A stretch of 64,000 nucleotides of DNA from Flagellimonas amphidinii (GTDB lineage Bacteria; Bacteroidota; Bacteroidia; Flavobacteriales; Flavobacteriaceae). This document shows, piece after piece, positions 11,463 to 19,621 of this stretch; the first letter of the stretch is position 1, and each line of letters opens with the position of its first letter. The notes beneath the pieces were generated by a model, which saw only the letters and a list, made by a program, of their open reading frames with translations, did not search any database and was not told the DNA's origin. Both the position numbers and the translations under genes were made by a program. Location: contig NZ_JABFNN010000031.1 of assembly GCF_013090115.1 (NCBI RefSeq), forward strand, positions 221,727-285,726, written 5' to 3'.

Positions 11463-11835
11463 CGGCAATCATAGATATTTCCACATTGACAAATTTGGGG
11501 AGATTGGCAACTTCCACAGTTTCTCTGGCAGGAGCCGTATCTGAATTGAAATAGCTTCCGTATACCTCATTTACCTCTGAAAATTGGTTCATATCCTTCA
11601 GGAAAATTGATGTTTTGACTACATTTTCAAAAGTCATTTGTGCTTCTTCCAAAATGGCTTTTAGATTTTCCATGGACTGTTGGGCCTCTTTTTTAATATC
11701 ACCCTCAACAAGAGAACCGGTAGATGGGTCAATCGGGATTTGTCCTGAAATATAAAGGGTGTCTTTTATAAGTACGGCTTGGTTATATGGCCCTATGGGT
11801 GCCGGAGCTTTTGGAGTGTTGATGATTTCTTTCAT
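11455..11835 (-). CDS. ridA: RidA family reactive intermediate/imine deaminase
   Basis: RidA hydrolyses reactive enamine/imine intermediates from PLP enzymes such as threonine dehydratase. The start chosen is the ATG at 11835 (MKEIINTPKAPAPIGPY), giving 126 residues, the normal size. An in-frame ATG at 11877 would add 14 low-complexity residues. The key ARETVEVANLP segment, with the substrate-binding arginine, and the C-terminal VNVEISMIAVK are intact. It is the gene downstream of lptD in transcription order and converges with the kinase gene. Confidence 0.93.
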   Translation of the reverse strand: MKEIINTPKAPAPIGPYNQAVLIKDTLYISGQIPIDPSTGSLVEGDIKKEAQQSMENLKAILEEAQMTFENVVKTSIFLKDMNQFSEVNEVYGSYFNSDTAPARETVEVANLPKFVNVEISMIAVK

Positions 11836-11874
11836 GTGATTGTGATTATTGTGGTTTGAAGATATCAAAATATT

Positions 11875-11882
11875 CAAAAATA
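11875..11882 (-). promoter_or_regulatory. Candidate -7 element for ridA
   Basis: The reverse strand reads TATTTTTG, matching TAnnTTTG, 40 bases before the preferred ridA ATG and just after the end of lptD. The motif is AT-rich and could be chance. Confidence 0.28.
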
Positions 11883-11886
11883 AATA

Positions 11887-14574
11887 TCACCTTCCTGTAA
11901 AAGGTTGACTTCTATTTTCCCATTTAATATCACTAAGAATAGAGCTTTTGATTCCGATGAAGAAGTACCATCTTTCAAACCTTCCAAATGGTGTCCAATC
12001 AAAGCTCAACCTGAAACTGTCCAAATCCCGCTTAAAGTTGAAACGTGTATCGGCAAATCCCTTGTTTTTAATGTCATAACCAGAGTTGAATCCAACTTCC
12101 CATTTGGGCGTGAGTTTAATGTTCCCAGAAAACATTAAGGAGTGGTTGGTGATTTCTTTCTGGCGATTTGAATTGTTGTATGTGGCAACGTAAGTCAACC
12201 TCATGTCCCAGGGAAGTTCATTCGCATACAAAGGACTTTCCTCATCTTTTTCCTCTTCTTCATCTTTTTGGAAAAAAGAATCCCTTTCCGTGCCTGTGTC
12301 CATCTCAAAGGGGTTTGCTCCGTAATCTCTTTGTTGCTCTTCCGCACGGCCACCTTTCTTAGCTCCTTTTTTGAACATATCGCTTTTTAGGGAAAAACCA
12401 GTATTGATCCTTGCGGAAGTCAATCGAAACAATCCACCACCATTATTAATATTAAAGGTGTTGATTCTTGTACCATTGTTATCGATGGCATAGGGGTCAA
12501 ATGTTGCTGAAAAGTTGATTGGCACGTTTCTAATGATTTCAGTTGCGCCACTCATGCTAATTGGACTCAATTTTAAAGAATCAGCTTCAAAATTATAGCT
12601 GGTTCCAAATGTCAAATTGCTTAGTATTTTCACCTTTCTTGGCTCGGTAGCTGTTGAGTCTTTGTCCCTTACTTTGGCTTCAAGTGAGTTTTGCAATGAA
12701 AAATTTAAAGAGCTTCCTTTTGTCAGGGAAGGTCTACCGTAAATACTGGTTTCAAAAGGGGTATATTGTACTTCATCGCCATCACCATCCACATAGCTTT
12801 CATAAAACTGTTCAAAGGATGGGGTGTAACTATATCCAATGGATGGACTCATCACGTGGCGGATAGCCTGTATCTTTTTATCCTCGCCAAAGTTGAAGGT
12901 ACCATAAACAGTTGTTCCAATGCTAGTGCTAAAATTGTACCTATTAAAACGTTCAAAACCTGGAATAGTATCTGTAACTACTTCCTCCGCTTCTTGGTCA
13001 TAACTCCTTCTAATGGTTTCCAAAGTCCAAATATCCTCATAGGTTGTGCTGGTACTAACACTCAGGTATTTGGCAATTTTGAAGTTGGTGCTGATAGGTA
13101 TCCTGTGCCTAGCACCTATTCTAGCATCTTCAAACATTTTGCTGGTAAAAAAGTCTTCTTCGGTGGTTGTAATGCTATTTTGGGCATTAACGTCATACTG
13201 AAAATTGGTGTTTTGTATCAACCCCTTTTTAATGCCATCTCTTTTAGCAAAGGGAAAAATACGTTCCATACTGGCTTGAAAAGTTGGCAAGGACATATTT
13301 ATGGCTTGTGTCCTTGAGTTTTGTGTGTGGGTTAGCGTTAAACTGGTATTTACAGAGGGATAAGCAGGAAATGTTTTGGAATAACTTATAGAGGAAGCAA
13401 AAGTATTGGTTTGCGAATTGTTCCTGTTGATTTGATTCAATGAATTGGTGAAAAACTGACTACTACCTAGATTTACTGAAGCCGAAAAACGCGAATTAGG
13501 GCTTGCTTTTGAATCCTGGGAATGCTGTATCCGGATATTGTAATTACTGGTTCTGCTAAAATCATCAAAACCTTTTTGACTTCGAATAAGATTTTCATAG
13601 CTAATATTTATTCCACCTCTGAATTTGTATCGCTTAGCATAATCTGATCGTACTTTGAACCCGTAACTGCCATTGGTATAAAAGTCCCCGGTAACACTTA
13701 TGTCTGCATAATCACTTATAGGTAAATAGTATCCTCCGTTTTGTAAAAAGTAGCCCCTTTGGGGATCATTTCCAAAAGTAGGAAAGAGCAAACCAGGGGC
13801 TCTACCTGTAGTAAGTGGAAAATAGGCAAAAGGAAGTGCAATAGGCGTAGGGACGTTCACAATGTACATATTACTATACCCAGCAATAATTTTCTTCTTA
13901 GGGACAAACTTTGCTTTACGGATTCTAATATGGTAGTCTGGGTCTGCTGTATCTTTTGAAGTGGTCAACTTGCCCTCACTTAAAAAGTAAACCGAATCGT
14001 TCTCCTTTTTCGTGATTTCAGCATAAACTTTCATGGCATCACTGCCCAATTGTCCCAAACCTGCTTCCTGTTCGGTTCTGGAGTTCCAAATAAGCGCTTT
14101 TTGCGTGTCAAAATTAAAACGAATGGAATCTGGCCTTACCTCATTGGTTCCCTGTTTAAAATAAGGTAACTGGGAATAGGCTCCTGTGGAATCACGCATT
14201 CGCCCTGCGTACACTTCATTTTTAACATAATCCATTACAATGACACCAGCTTTGAGTTCAGTATCTTGGTAATAAATTTCGGCCTCATCATACAGGTAGA
14301 TTTTATTGTCTTTTTGACTTAATCTTACATAATCTTTGGCTTTGTATTTGATTTTATCAAGTAGAAGAGGCTGTTTATTAGAGGAAGAATCCACTTCAAC
14401 AGAATCAACAACAATGGAATCATTTAGTATGTTTGGAGGCAATAAAGGAGCGGTAATACTATCTTGAATCGCCTTGATGGGTAAAGGCGTAATCGGGTCT
14501 TCCTGAGCCACTAACGAAGCACTGCTACAAAGGAGAACAAATAGGAAAACTAAAAAGTGTTTATTTGATTGCAA
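11887..14574 (-). CDS. lptD: LPS assembly outer-membrane protein LptD-like
   Basis: The 895-residue protein has a signal peptide (residues 1-23, ending SLVAQ). An N-terminal OstA-like region follows, with IYLYDEAEIYYQDTELKAG near residue 92. The large C-terminal part is an outer-membrane beta-barrel rich in alternating aromatic strands and ends in a short strand sequence, ENRSQPFTGR. LptD inserts lipopolysaccharide in the outer leaflet together with the lipoprotein LptE. The cysteine pairs that gate E. coli LptD are absent, as is usual in Bacteroidota. It is divergent from the amidase gene. A CAAACTTA motif at 14622-14629 is a likely promoter element. Confidence 0.85.
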   Translation of the reverse strand: MQSNKHFLVFLFVLLCSSASLVAQEDPITPLPIKAIQDSITAPLLPPNILNDSIVVDSVEVDSSSNKQPLLLDKIKYKAKDYVRLSQKDNKIYLYDEAEIYYQDTELKAGVIVMDYVKNEVYAGRMRDSTGAYSQLPYFKQGTNEVRPDSIRFNFDTQKALIWNSRTEQEAGLGQLGSDAMKVYAEITKKENDSVYFLSEGKLTTSKDTADPDYHIRIRKAKFVPKKKIIAGYSNMYIVNVPTPIALPFAYFPLTTGRAPGLLFPTFGNDPQRGYFLQNGGYYLPISDYADISVTGDFYTNGSYGFKVRSDYAKRYKFRGGINISYENLIRSQKGFDDFSRTSNYNIRIQHSQDSKASPNSRFSASVNLGSSQFFTNSLNQINRNNSQTNTFASSISYSKTFPAYPSVNTSLTLTHTQNSRTQAINMSLPTFQASMERIFPFAKRDGIKKGLIQNTNFQYDVNAQNSITTTEEDFFTSKMFEDARIGARHRIPISTNFKIAKYLSVSTSTTYEDIWTLETIRRSYDQEAEEVVTDTIPGFERFNRYNFSTSIGTTVYGTFNFGEDKKIQAIRHVMSPSIGYSYTPSFEQFYESYVDGDGDEVQYTPFETSIYGRPSLTKGSSLNFSLQNSLEAKVRDKDSTATEPRKVKILSNLTFGTSYNFEADSLKLSPISMSGATEIIRNVPINFSATFDPYAIDNNGTRINTFNINNGGGLFRLTSARINTGFSLKSDMFKKGAKKGGRAEEQQRDYGANPFEMDTGTERDSFFQKDEEEEKDEESPLYANELPWDMRLTYVATYNNSNRQKEITNHSLMFSGNIKLTPKWEVGFNSGYDIKNKGFADTRFNFKRDLDSFRLSFDWTPFGRFERWYFFIGIKSSILSDIKWENRSQPFTGR

Positions 14575-14621
14575 CGCGATAAATCCTATTTTTGTGCTAG
14601 TTTGGCCCAGTTTTTGGCTTC

Positions 14622-14629
14622 AAACTTAC
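14622..14629 (-). promoter_or_regulatory. Candidate -7 element for lptD
   Basis: The reverse strand reads TAAGTTTG, an exact TAnnTTTG match, 48 bases before the lptD ATG in the divergent lptD-amidase gap. No -33 TTTG is seen at ideal spacing. Confidence 0.38.
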
Positions 14630-14704
14630 ATATATTTTTTGTTCTGATTATTGGGGATTACAATATTTTTAACCATTCCAGGACACTCTAATTGATAAGT
14701 TCTT

Positions 14705-15892
14705 ATGAATAAAAGTTGGTTAACATTTTTAGTTTTTCTGTTTACAATCCCAACATTGATTTCATTTACCAAGAATTATTCCGAAGTACCCCCCAAGGAT
14801 AAATTTGTGGTTGTTTTGGATGCGGGACATGGGGGTCACGATCCAGGCAATTTGGGAAATGGTTACCTTGAAAAAAGTATTGCTTTGGCCATTGTACTGG
14901 AGACAGGCAAGGAATTGGAAAAAAATCCTGATGTAAAAGTAGTCTACACTCGAAAGGATGACACTTTTGTGGATTTATTCAAACGTGGTGAGATAGCCAA
15001 TCAAGCAAATGCTGATCTTTTTGTTTCCGTTCATTGCGATTCGCACAATTCTGATGCATATGGTGCTGGAACCTTTGTGTTGGGATTGCATGCCAATCGG
15101 CAGAACTTTGAAGTTGCCAAAAAGGAAAACTCTGTAATTTACTTGGAGGATGATTATGAGCAACGATATGCGGAATATGATATTAACTCCCCGGAATCCA
15201 TCATTGGATTGACCATAATGCAAGAAGAATTTTTGGATCAGAGTATTTTGTTGGGCAAGAAGCTTCAGGATAACTTCACCAAAAAGTTAAAACGAAAAGA
15301 TAGAAAGGTAAAACAAGCAGGATTCATTGTGCTGCACCAGACTTTTATGCCAAGTGTTTTGATAGAGGCCGGTTTTTTGACCAATAAGAATGAAGGTGGT
15401 TATCTTAATTCGAAAAAGGGCCAACAGGAAATGGGAAGGGCCATTGCCAGTGCAGTTTTAGCCTATAAAGAAGACATAAGATCAAGTATTGGTCAAAATA
15501 CTGTACCTGTGGAAGATACCAAGGTGAAAGTTGACATCCCTATAAAAGATAAAAAAGAAGAAGTTAGAGTTGCGGAGAATGCTCAAGAGAAAACACAACC
15601 CATAAGAAATACTGTTTCTAAAAGCACAACATCCAATAATGGAGTGGTTTTCAAAGTTCAGTTGTTGGCCAGTGCTAAGAATATCCCTTTAAAAAAGGAA
15701 AATTTTAATGGATTGGATGAATTGTCCAAAGAACCTTATAAGAATTTGTTCCGGTATATGTATGGCAATGCAAATTCCATGGATAAGGCCAAACAGCTTA
15801 AGGAACAAGCCAATGCCAGAGGATATTCAACATCTTATATTGTAGCTTACAAGAATGGAAAAAGGATATCCATTAAGGAAGCTCTTAAATAG
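14705..15892 (+). CDS. N-acetylmuramoyl-L-alanine amidase (Amidase_3) with SPOR-like C-terminus
   Basis: The enzyme cleaves the amide bond between MurNAc and the stem peptide, usually during cell division. The 395-residue protein has a signal peptide, then an Amidase_3 domain. It contains VVLDAGHGGHDPG with the first zinc histidine, a glutamate in GYLEKSIAL, the second histidine in SVHCDSHNS, and the catalytic EAGFLTN near residue 222. A lysine/glutamate-rich linker (about 255-310) leads to a SPOR-like region (about 316-395) starting VVFKVQLLASA, which in other proteins binds denuded glycan at septa. The gene is 69 bases upstream of the MlaD-like gene. Confidence 0.93.
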   Translation: MNKSWLTFLVFLFTIPTLISFTKNYSEVPPKDKFVVVLDAGHGGHDPGNLGNGYLEKSIALAIVLETGKELEKNPDVKVVYTRKDDTFVDLFKRGEIANQANADLFVSVHCDSHNSDAYGAGTFVLGLHANRQNFEVAKKENSVIYLEDDYEQRYAEYDINSPESIIGLTIMQEEFLDQSILLGKKLQDNFTKKLKRKDRKVKQAGFIVLHQTFMPSVLIEAGFLTNKNEGGYLNSKKGQQEMGRAIASAVLAYKEDIRSSIGQNTVPVEDTKVKVDIPIKDKKEEVRVAENAQEKTQPIRNTVSKSTTSNNGVVFKVQLLASAKNIPLKKENFNGLDELSKEPYKNLFRYMYGNANSMDKAKQLKEQANARGYSTSYIVAYKNGKRISIKEALK

Positions 15893-15930
15893 GAATGAAA
15901 ATCCACTGACCCGCTTGTCAAAAATATTTC

Positions 15931-15938
15931 TAATTTTG
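15931..15938 (+). promoter_or_regulatory. Candidate -7 element upstream of the MlaD gene
   Basis: TAATTTTG matches TAnnTTTG and ends 23 bases before the TTG start codon of the MlaD-like gene. A TTG at 15915-15917 lies too close to serve as a normal -33 box. Confidence 0.33.
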
Positions 15939-15961
15939 TTTTTAACCATAAAAAGAAACTC

Positions 15962-16924
15962 TTGAAACTAACCAGGGAAGTCAAAACTGGGATTATAGTA
16001 CTAGCTGGAATTGTAGCTCTTATTTTTGGGTTGAACTATCTAAAATCCTCTCCTTTTTTCGAAAACAATAAAACATTTTATGCTGTTTACAGTCATGTCG
16101 GCGGTTTGCAGCCAGGTACTCAGGTTTCCATTAATGGCCTCAATGTTGGTAATGTCCAAAGCATACGTTTCTTGGATAGTTCAGGTAAATTAGTGGTCAC
16201 TTTTACTGTAGGGAAAGACTTTGATTTTTCAAAGAATAGTGTTGCGGAGCTGTATGATACAGGAATTATCGGCGGAAAGGGCATCCAAATTAATCCTGTT
16301 TTTGACAAGGCTCCCAATGCTCAATCTGGCGACACATTGACTTCAAACATAAAACCAGGAATTACAGAATTGGTTCAGCAAAAATTAACTCCTTTACAAA
16401 TGAAGGTTGAGGGCGCAGTTTCCCATGCAGATACCCTTTTGATGAACGTTAATGAAATTTTGGATGAACCTACAAAGAGAGATTTGAAACTAGCTATTGG
16501 AACGCTCAATGAAGTTGTGACCTCTTTTAAAGGAAGTGCGGACAAGTTGAACTTGCTTCTGGAAAACAATAAAGAACAACTGGACAGTTCACTGAAGAAT
16601 GTGGATAACATCACTTCCAATTTCTCTAAACTTTCAGATTCATTGGCCAACGCTGGATTGGCCCAGACCGTATCTGATTTTCAAACCACTGTTGAAAGCT
16701 TGAACACAATACTGTCAAAAATTGAGAAAGGCGAAGGCACTTTGGGTAAATTGACCCATGATGAAGAATTGTACAACAACCTAAGTGAGGTTTCACGTGA
16801 ATTGGATTTGTTGCTACAGGATTTCAGACTTAACCCAAAACGTTATGTCAACGTTTCTGTTTTCGGAAAAAAGCAGAAAGATTACGAACTTCCTGAAAAT
16901 GACCCAGCACAAAAACAAGATTAA
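15962..16924 (+). CDS. MlaD/MCE family protein (phospholipid transport substrate-binding)
   Basis: The 320-residue protein has an N-terminal membrane anchor (IIVLAGIVALIFGLNYL). A single MCE domain follows, with SHVGGLQPGTQVSINGLNVG near residue 45 and TGIIGGKGIQI near residue 102. A helical C-terminal region comes last. MCE proteins form hexameric rings that shuttle phospholipids between membranes with an MlaE/MlaF ABC system, which is not in this window. No ATG is available at the N-terminus, so the TTG at 15962 is used. This start is well supported because it precedes KLTREVKTG, the usual N-terminus of flavobacterial homologues. The gene is three bases before the Fe-S gene. Confidence 0.9.
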   Translation: MKLTREVKTGIIVLAGIVALIFGLNYLKSSPFFENNKTFYAVYSHVGGLQPGTQVSINGLNVGNVQSIRFLDSSGKLVVTFTVGKDFDFSKNSVAELYDTGIIGGKGIQINPVFDKAPNAQSGDTLTSNIKPGITELVQQKLTPLQMKVEGAVSHADTLLMNVNEILDEPTKRDLKLAIGTLNEVVTSFKGSADKLNLLLENNKEQLDSSLKNVDNITSNFSKLSDSLANAGLAQTVSDFQTTVESLNTILSKIEKGEGTLGKLTHDEELYNNLSEVSRELDLLLQDFRLNPKRYVNVSVFGKKQKDYELPENDPAQKQD

Positions 16925-16927
16925 TTT

Positions 16928-18250
16928 ATGGAATATCTACCCAATATACTTTTTGTAATTGCTCTGGTTTTTGGAATAGGTTTTTTTGCCAGAAATGTCA
17001 AAAAATTATCCAGAAACATCAAATTGGGCAAAAAGGTAGATGTTAGTGATAATAAGCCTCAACGTTGGAAGAACATGATTAGGATTGCATTAGGGCAGTC
17101 CAAAATGGTGGTTAGGCCAATAGCTGGTCTCCTTCATATTTTGGTTTATGTGGGTTTTGTTATCATCAATATTGAGGTGCTGGAAATTATTTTGGATGGT
17201 ATTTTAGGGACACACAGATTATTTGCTCCTTTGGGACCCATCTACGATTTTCTTATAGGGTCTTTTGAAGTTTTGGCACTATTGGTCATCGTATCGGTGG
17301 TGATTTTTTGGATTCGAAGAAATATTATTCGACTACAAAGATTCATCAAACCAGAAATGAAAGGATGGCCCAAGCAAGATGGTAATATGATCTTGTACAT
17401 CGAATTGGTATTGATGCTACTGTTTTTAACGATGAATGCTGCCGATTTTCAACTACAGCAGTTAGGAGCCGACCATTATACCAAAGCTGGAGCTTTTCCC
17501 GTAAGTCAGTTTATAGTTCCATTGATAGATGGTCTTTCACAATCTACATTAATACTGGTAGAACGCACTGCATGGTGGTTGCACATTTTGGGCATATTAA
17601 CCTTTTTGAACTATTTGTACTATTCCAAACATTTGCACATACTTTTGGCATTCCCCAATACCTATTATGGAAAAATAAAGCCGCAGGGGCAGTTTAATAA
17701 TTTGGAGGCAGTGACCAATGAGGTCAAATTAATGATGGATCCATCTGCAGACCCTTTTGCTACCCCAGCTGAAGACACACCCGAACCTGAAAAATTTGGT
17801 GCTTCCGATGTTATGGATTTGAACTGGGTGCAATTACTCAATGCATATACCTGTACGGAATGTGGCCGATGTACTTCGGAATGTCCGGCCAATCAGACAG
17901 GAAAGAAACTTTCTCCACGTAAAATCATGATGGATACCCGTGATCGACTTGAAGAAGTCGGTAAAATCATGGATGCCAACAAAGGAGAATTTGTTCCGGA
18001 CGGGAAACAACTGTTAGATGATTATATCAGTCGGGAGGAACTATGGGCTTGCACAACTTGTAATGCATGTGTTCAGGCCTGTCCTGTAAGTATAGATCCG
18101 CTTTCTATTATTGTGGAGATGCGTAGGTTTTTGGTGATGGAACAATCAGCTGCTCCCACAGAACTGAACAATATGATGTCCAATATTGAGAATAATGGCG
18201 CTCCGTGGCCATACAATCAAATGGATAGACTAAATTGGGTAAACGAATAA
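16928..18250 (+). CDS. Membrane-anchored (Fe-S)-binding oxidoreductase subunit (HdrC/GlpC-like with NarI-like membrane part)
   Basis: The 440-residue protein has about five hydrophobic segments in its first 240 residues. Histidines within them (LLHILVYVG, WWLHILGIL, KHLHILL) could bind haem b as in NarI/HdrE-like subunits, although this is an inference. The C-terminal part carries two 4Fe-4S motifs, CTECGRCTSECP near residue 309 and CTTCNACVQACP near residue 375. With the next gene, which has CCG domains, it resembles a split heterodisulfide-reductase/GlpC-type complex passing electrons to or from the quinone pool. The electron donor is unknown. Spacing to the partner gene is nine bases. Confidence 0.85.
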   Translation: MEYLPNILFVIALVFGIGFFARNVKKLSRNIKLGKKVDVSDNKPQRWKNMIRIALGQSKMVVRPIAGLLHILVYVGFVIINIEVLEIILDGILGTHRLFAPLGPIYDFLIGSFEVLALLVIVSVVIFWIRRNIIRLQRFIKPEMKGWPKQDGNMILYIELVLMLLFLTMNAADFQLQQLGADHYTKAGAFPVSQFIVPLIDGLSQSTLILVERTAWWLHILGILTFLNYLYYSKHLHILLAFPNTYYGKIKPQGQFNNLEAVTNEVKLMMDPSADPFATPAEDTPEPEKFGASDVMDLNWVQLLNAYTCTECGRCTSECPANQTGKKLSPRKIMMDTRDRLEEVGKIMDANKGEFVPDGKQLLDDYISREELWACTTCNACVQACPVSIDPLSIIVEMRRFLVMEQSAAPTELNNMMSNIENNGAPWPYNQMDRLNWVNE

Positions 18251-18259
18251 TCTTAAGCT

Positions 18260-19045
18260 ATGAGCGAACAAATTCAAGTTAAAACCATGGCAGAATTTAT
18301 GGCTGAAGGAAAGCAGCCAGAGATATTGTTTTGGGTAGGTTCTGCTGGTAGTTATGACGACAGGGCCAAAAAGATTTCTAGGGCATTTGTGAAAATACTC
18401 AACAAAGCCAATGTGGAATTTGCCGTTTTGGGATCGGAGGAAAGTTGTACAGGTGATGTGGCAAAACGAGCAGGGAATGAGTTTTTGTTCCAAATGCAGG
18501 CCATGATGAATATTGAAGTGCTGAATGGCTATGAGATAAAACGCATTGTTACCTGTGACCCACATTCTTTTAATACTTTAAAGAATGAATACCCAGGTCT
18601 TGGCGGTACCTATGAAGTGGTTCATCACACAGAATATATTAAAGAGCTATTGGATAATGGACGTTTGTCGCTTGAAGGTAAAGTCTATAAGGAAAAACGA
18701 ATTACATTTCACGATCCATGTTATTTAGGTCGTGCCAATGCCGTTTATGACGCTCCACGTGAAGTCTTAAAAAAGACCAATGCGGATATTATAGAGATGA
18801 AACGCCATAAAAAAACTGCTTTGTGTTGTGGTGCAGGAGGTGCCCAAATGTTCAAGGAGCCGGAAAAAGGGGATATGGATATCAATGTACTGCGCACAAA
18901 AGATGCCTTGGAGACCAATCCCAATATAATTGCTACAGGATGTCCTTATTGCAATACCATGATGACAGACGGAATTAAAGCCCACGAGAAAGAGGAAAGT
19001 GTTACCGTGTTGGATGTAGCTGAACTTATTGCAAATTCAATTTAA
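18260..19045 (+). CDS. (Fe-S)-binding protein with cysteine-rich CCG domain
   Basis: The 261-residue protein has the cysteine-rich (CCG) domain found in HdrB, GlpC and LldE-type proteins. The motifs are HDPCYLGR near residue 151, ALCCGAGGAQMF near residue 190, and CPYCNTMM near residue 230. The upstream SEESCTGD probably contributes to the first cysteine cluster. It lies nine bases after the membrane-bound Fe-S subunit and is presumably its catalytic or electron-accepting partner. The substrate is not evident. It overlaps nothing once the downstream gene is started at 19047. Confidence 0.87.
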   Translation: MSEQIQVKTMAEFMAEGKQPEILFWVGSAGSYDDRAKKISRAFVKILNKANVEFAVLGSEESCTGDVAKRAGNEFLFQMQAMMNIEVLNGYEIKRIVTCDPHSFNTLKNEYPGLGGTYEVVHHTEYIKELLDNGRLSLEGKVYKEKRITFHDPCYLGRANAVYDAPREVLKKTNADIIEMKRHKKTALCCGAGGAQMFKEPEKGDMDINVLRTKDALETNPNIIATGCPYCNTMMTDGIKAHEKEESVTVLDVAELIANSI

Positions 19046-19046
19046 A

Positions 19047-19529
19047 ATGTTAGTTGATTTTAGTGCCCTTCCCGATACTTCAAGAATATGGATATACCAA
19101 TCCAATAGAAGTTTTACAGCTGAGGAACAAAAAGAGATAATAGCGTATTTGTCAAGTTTTTTACAACAATGGACCGCTCATGGCAGTGACTTGCATGCTG
19201 GTTTTGAAATAAAATACAATAGATTCATAATAATTGGACTGGATCAATCCAATGCCAGTGCCTCAGGATGTTCTATTGATGCTTCAGTACACTTTATCCA
19301 AACTTTGGAACAAAAATATGATGTTGTATTACTGGATAGAATGAATGTTTCTTTCAAACAAGGGGAATACATCGCCTACAAACCTTTGAAAGATTTTAAA
19401 AAGATGGCTAAGGACAAAGCCATTTCCAAAAATACCATTGTCTTCAATAATTTGGTTGCCAGTAAATTGGAATATTTAGAGAACTGGGAAGTTCCGGCAA
19501 GTGAAAGTTGGCACGCCAGATTTGTCTGA
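19047..19529 (+). CDS. Conserved flavobacterial protein often labelled ABC transporter ATPase
   Basis: The start is the ATG at 19047 (MLVDFSALPDTSRIWIYQS), one base after the stop of the Fe-S gene, giving 160 residues. I see no Walker A motif, signature motif or other ABC feature, so the common database name looks unsupported. The protein is soluble, with a SNRSFTAEEQ segment, a DASVHFIQTLEQ segment near residue 85 and a C-terminal VPASESWHARF. It is conserved at this position, behind the Fe-S pair, in related genomes to my recollection. The function is unknown. Confidence 0.75.
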   Translation: MLVDFSALPDTSRIWIYQSNRSFTAEEQKEIIAYLSSFLQQWTAHGSDLHAGFEIKYNRFIIIGLDQSNASASGCSIDASVHFIQTLEQKYDVVLLDRMNVSFKQGEYIAYKPLKDFKKMAKDKAISKNTIVFNNLVASKLEYLENWEVPASESWHARFV

Positions 19530-19621
19530 CAAAAACCTTAAAATATCCTAATTTCAGTGCTTTCTTCGATGAAATGCAATATTTTTATCCTCAATAAGTT
19601 CATGTCCTAGACAAGATATTT

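Noticed and set aside
12766..13317. A 183-codon plus-strand open frame inside lptD
   Set aside because: It is antisense to a well-supported barrel-encoding gene, has no recognisable domain, and its length reflects low stop density opposite the barrel codons.
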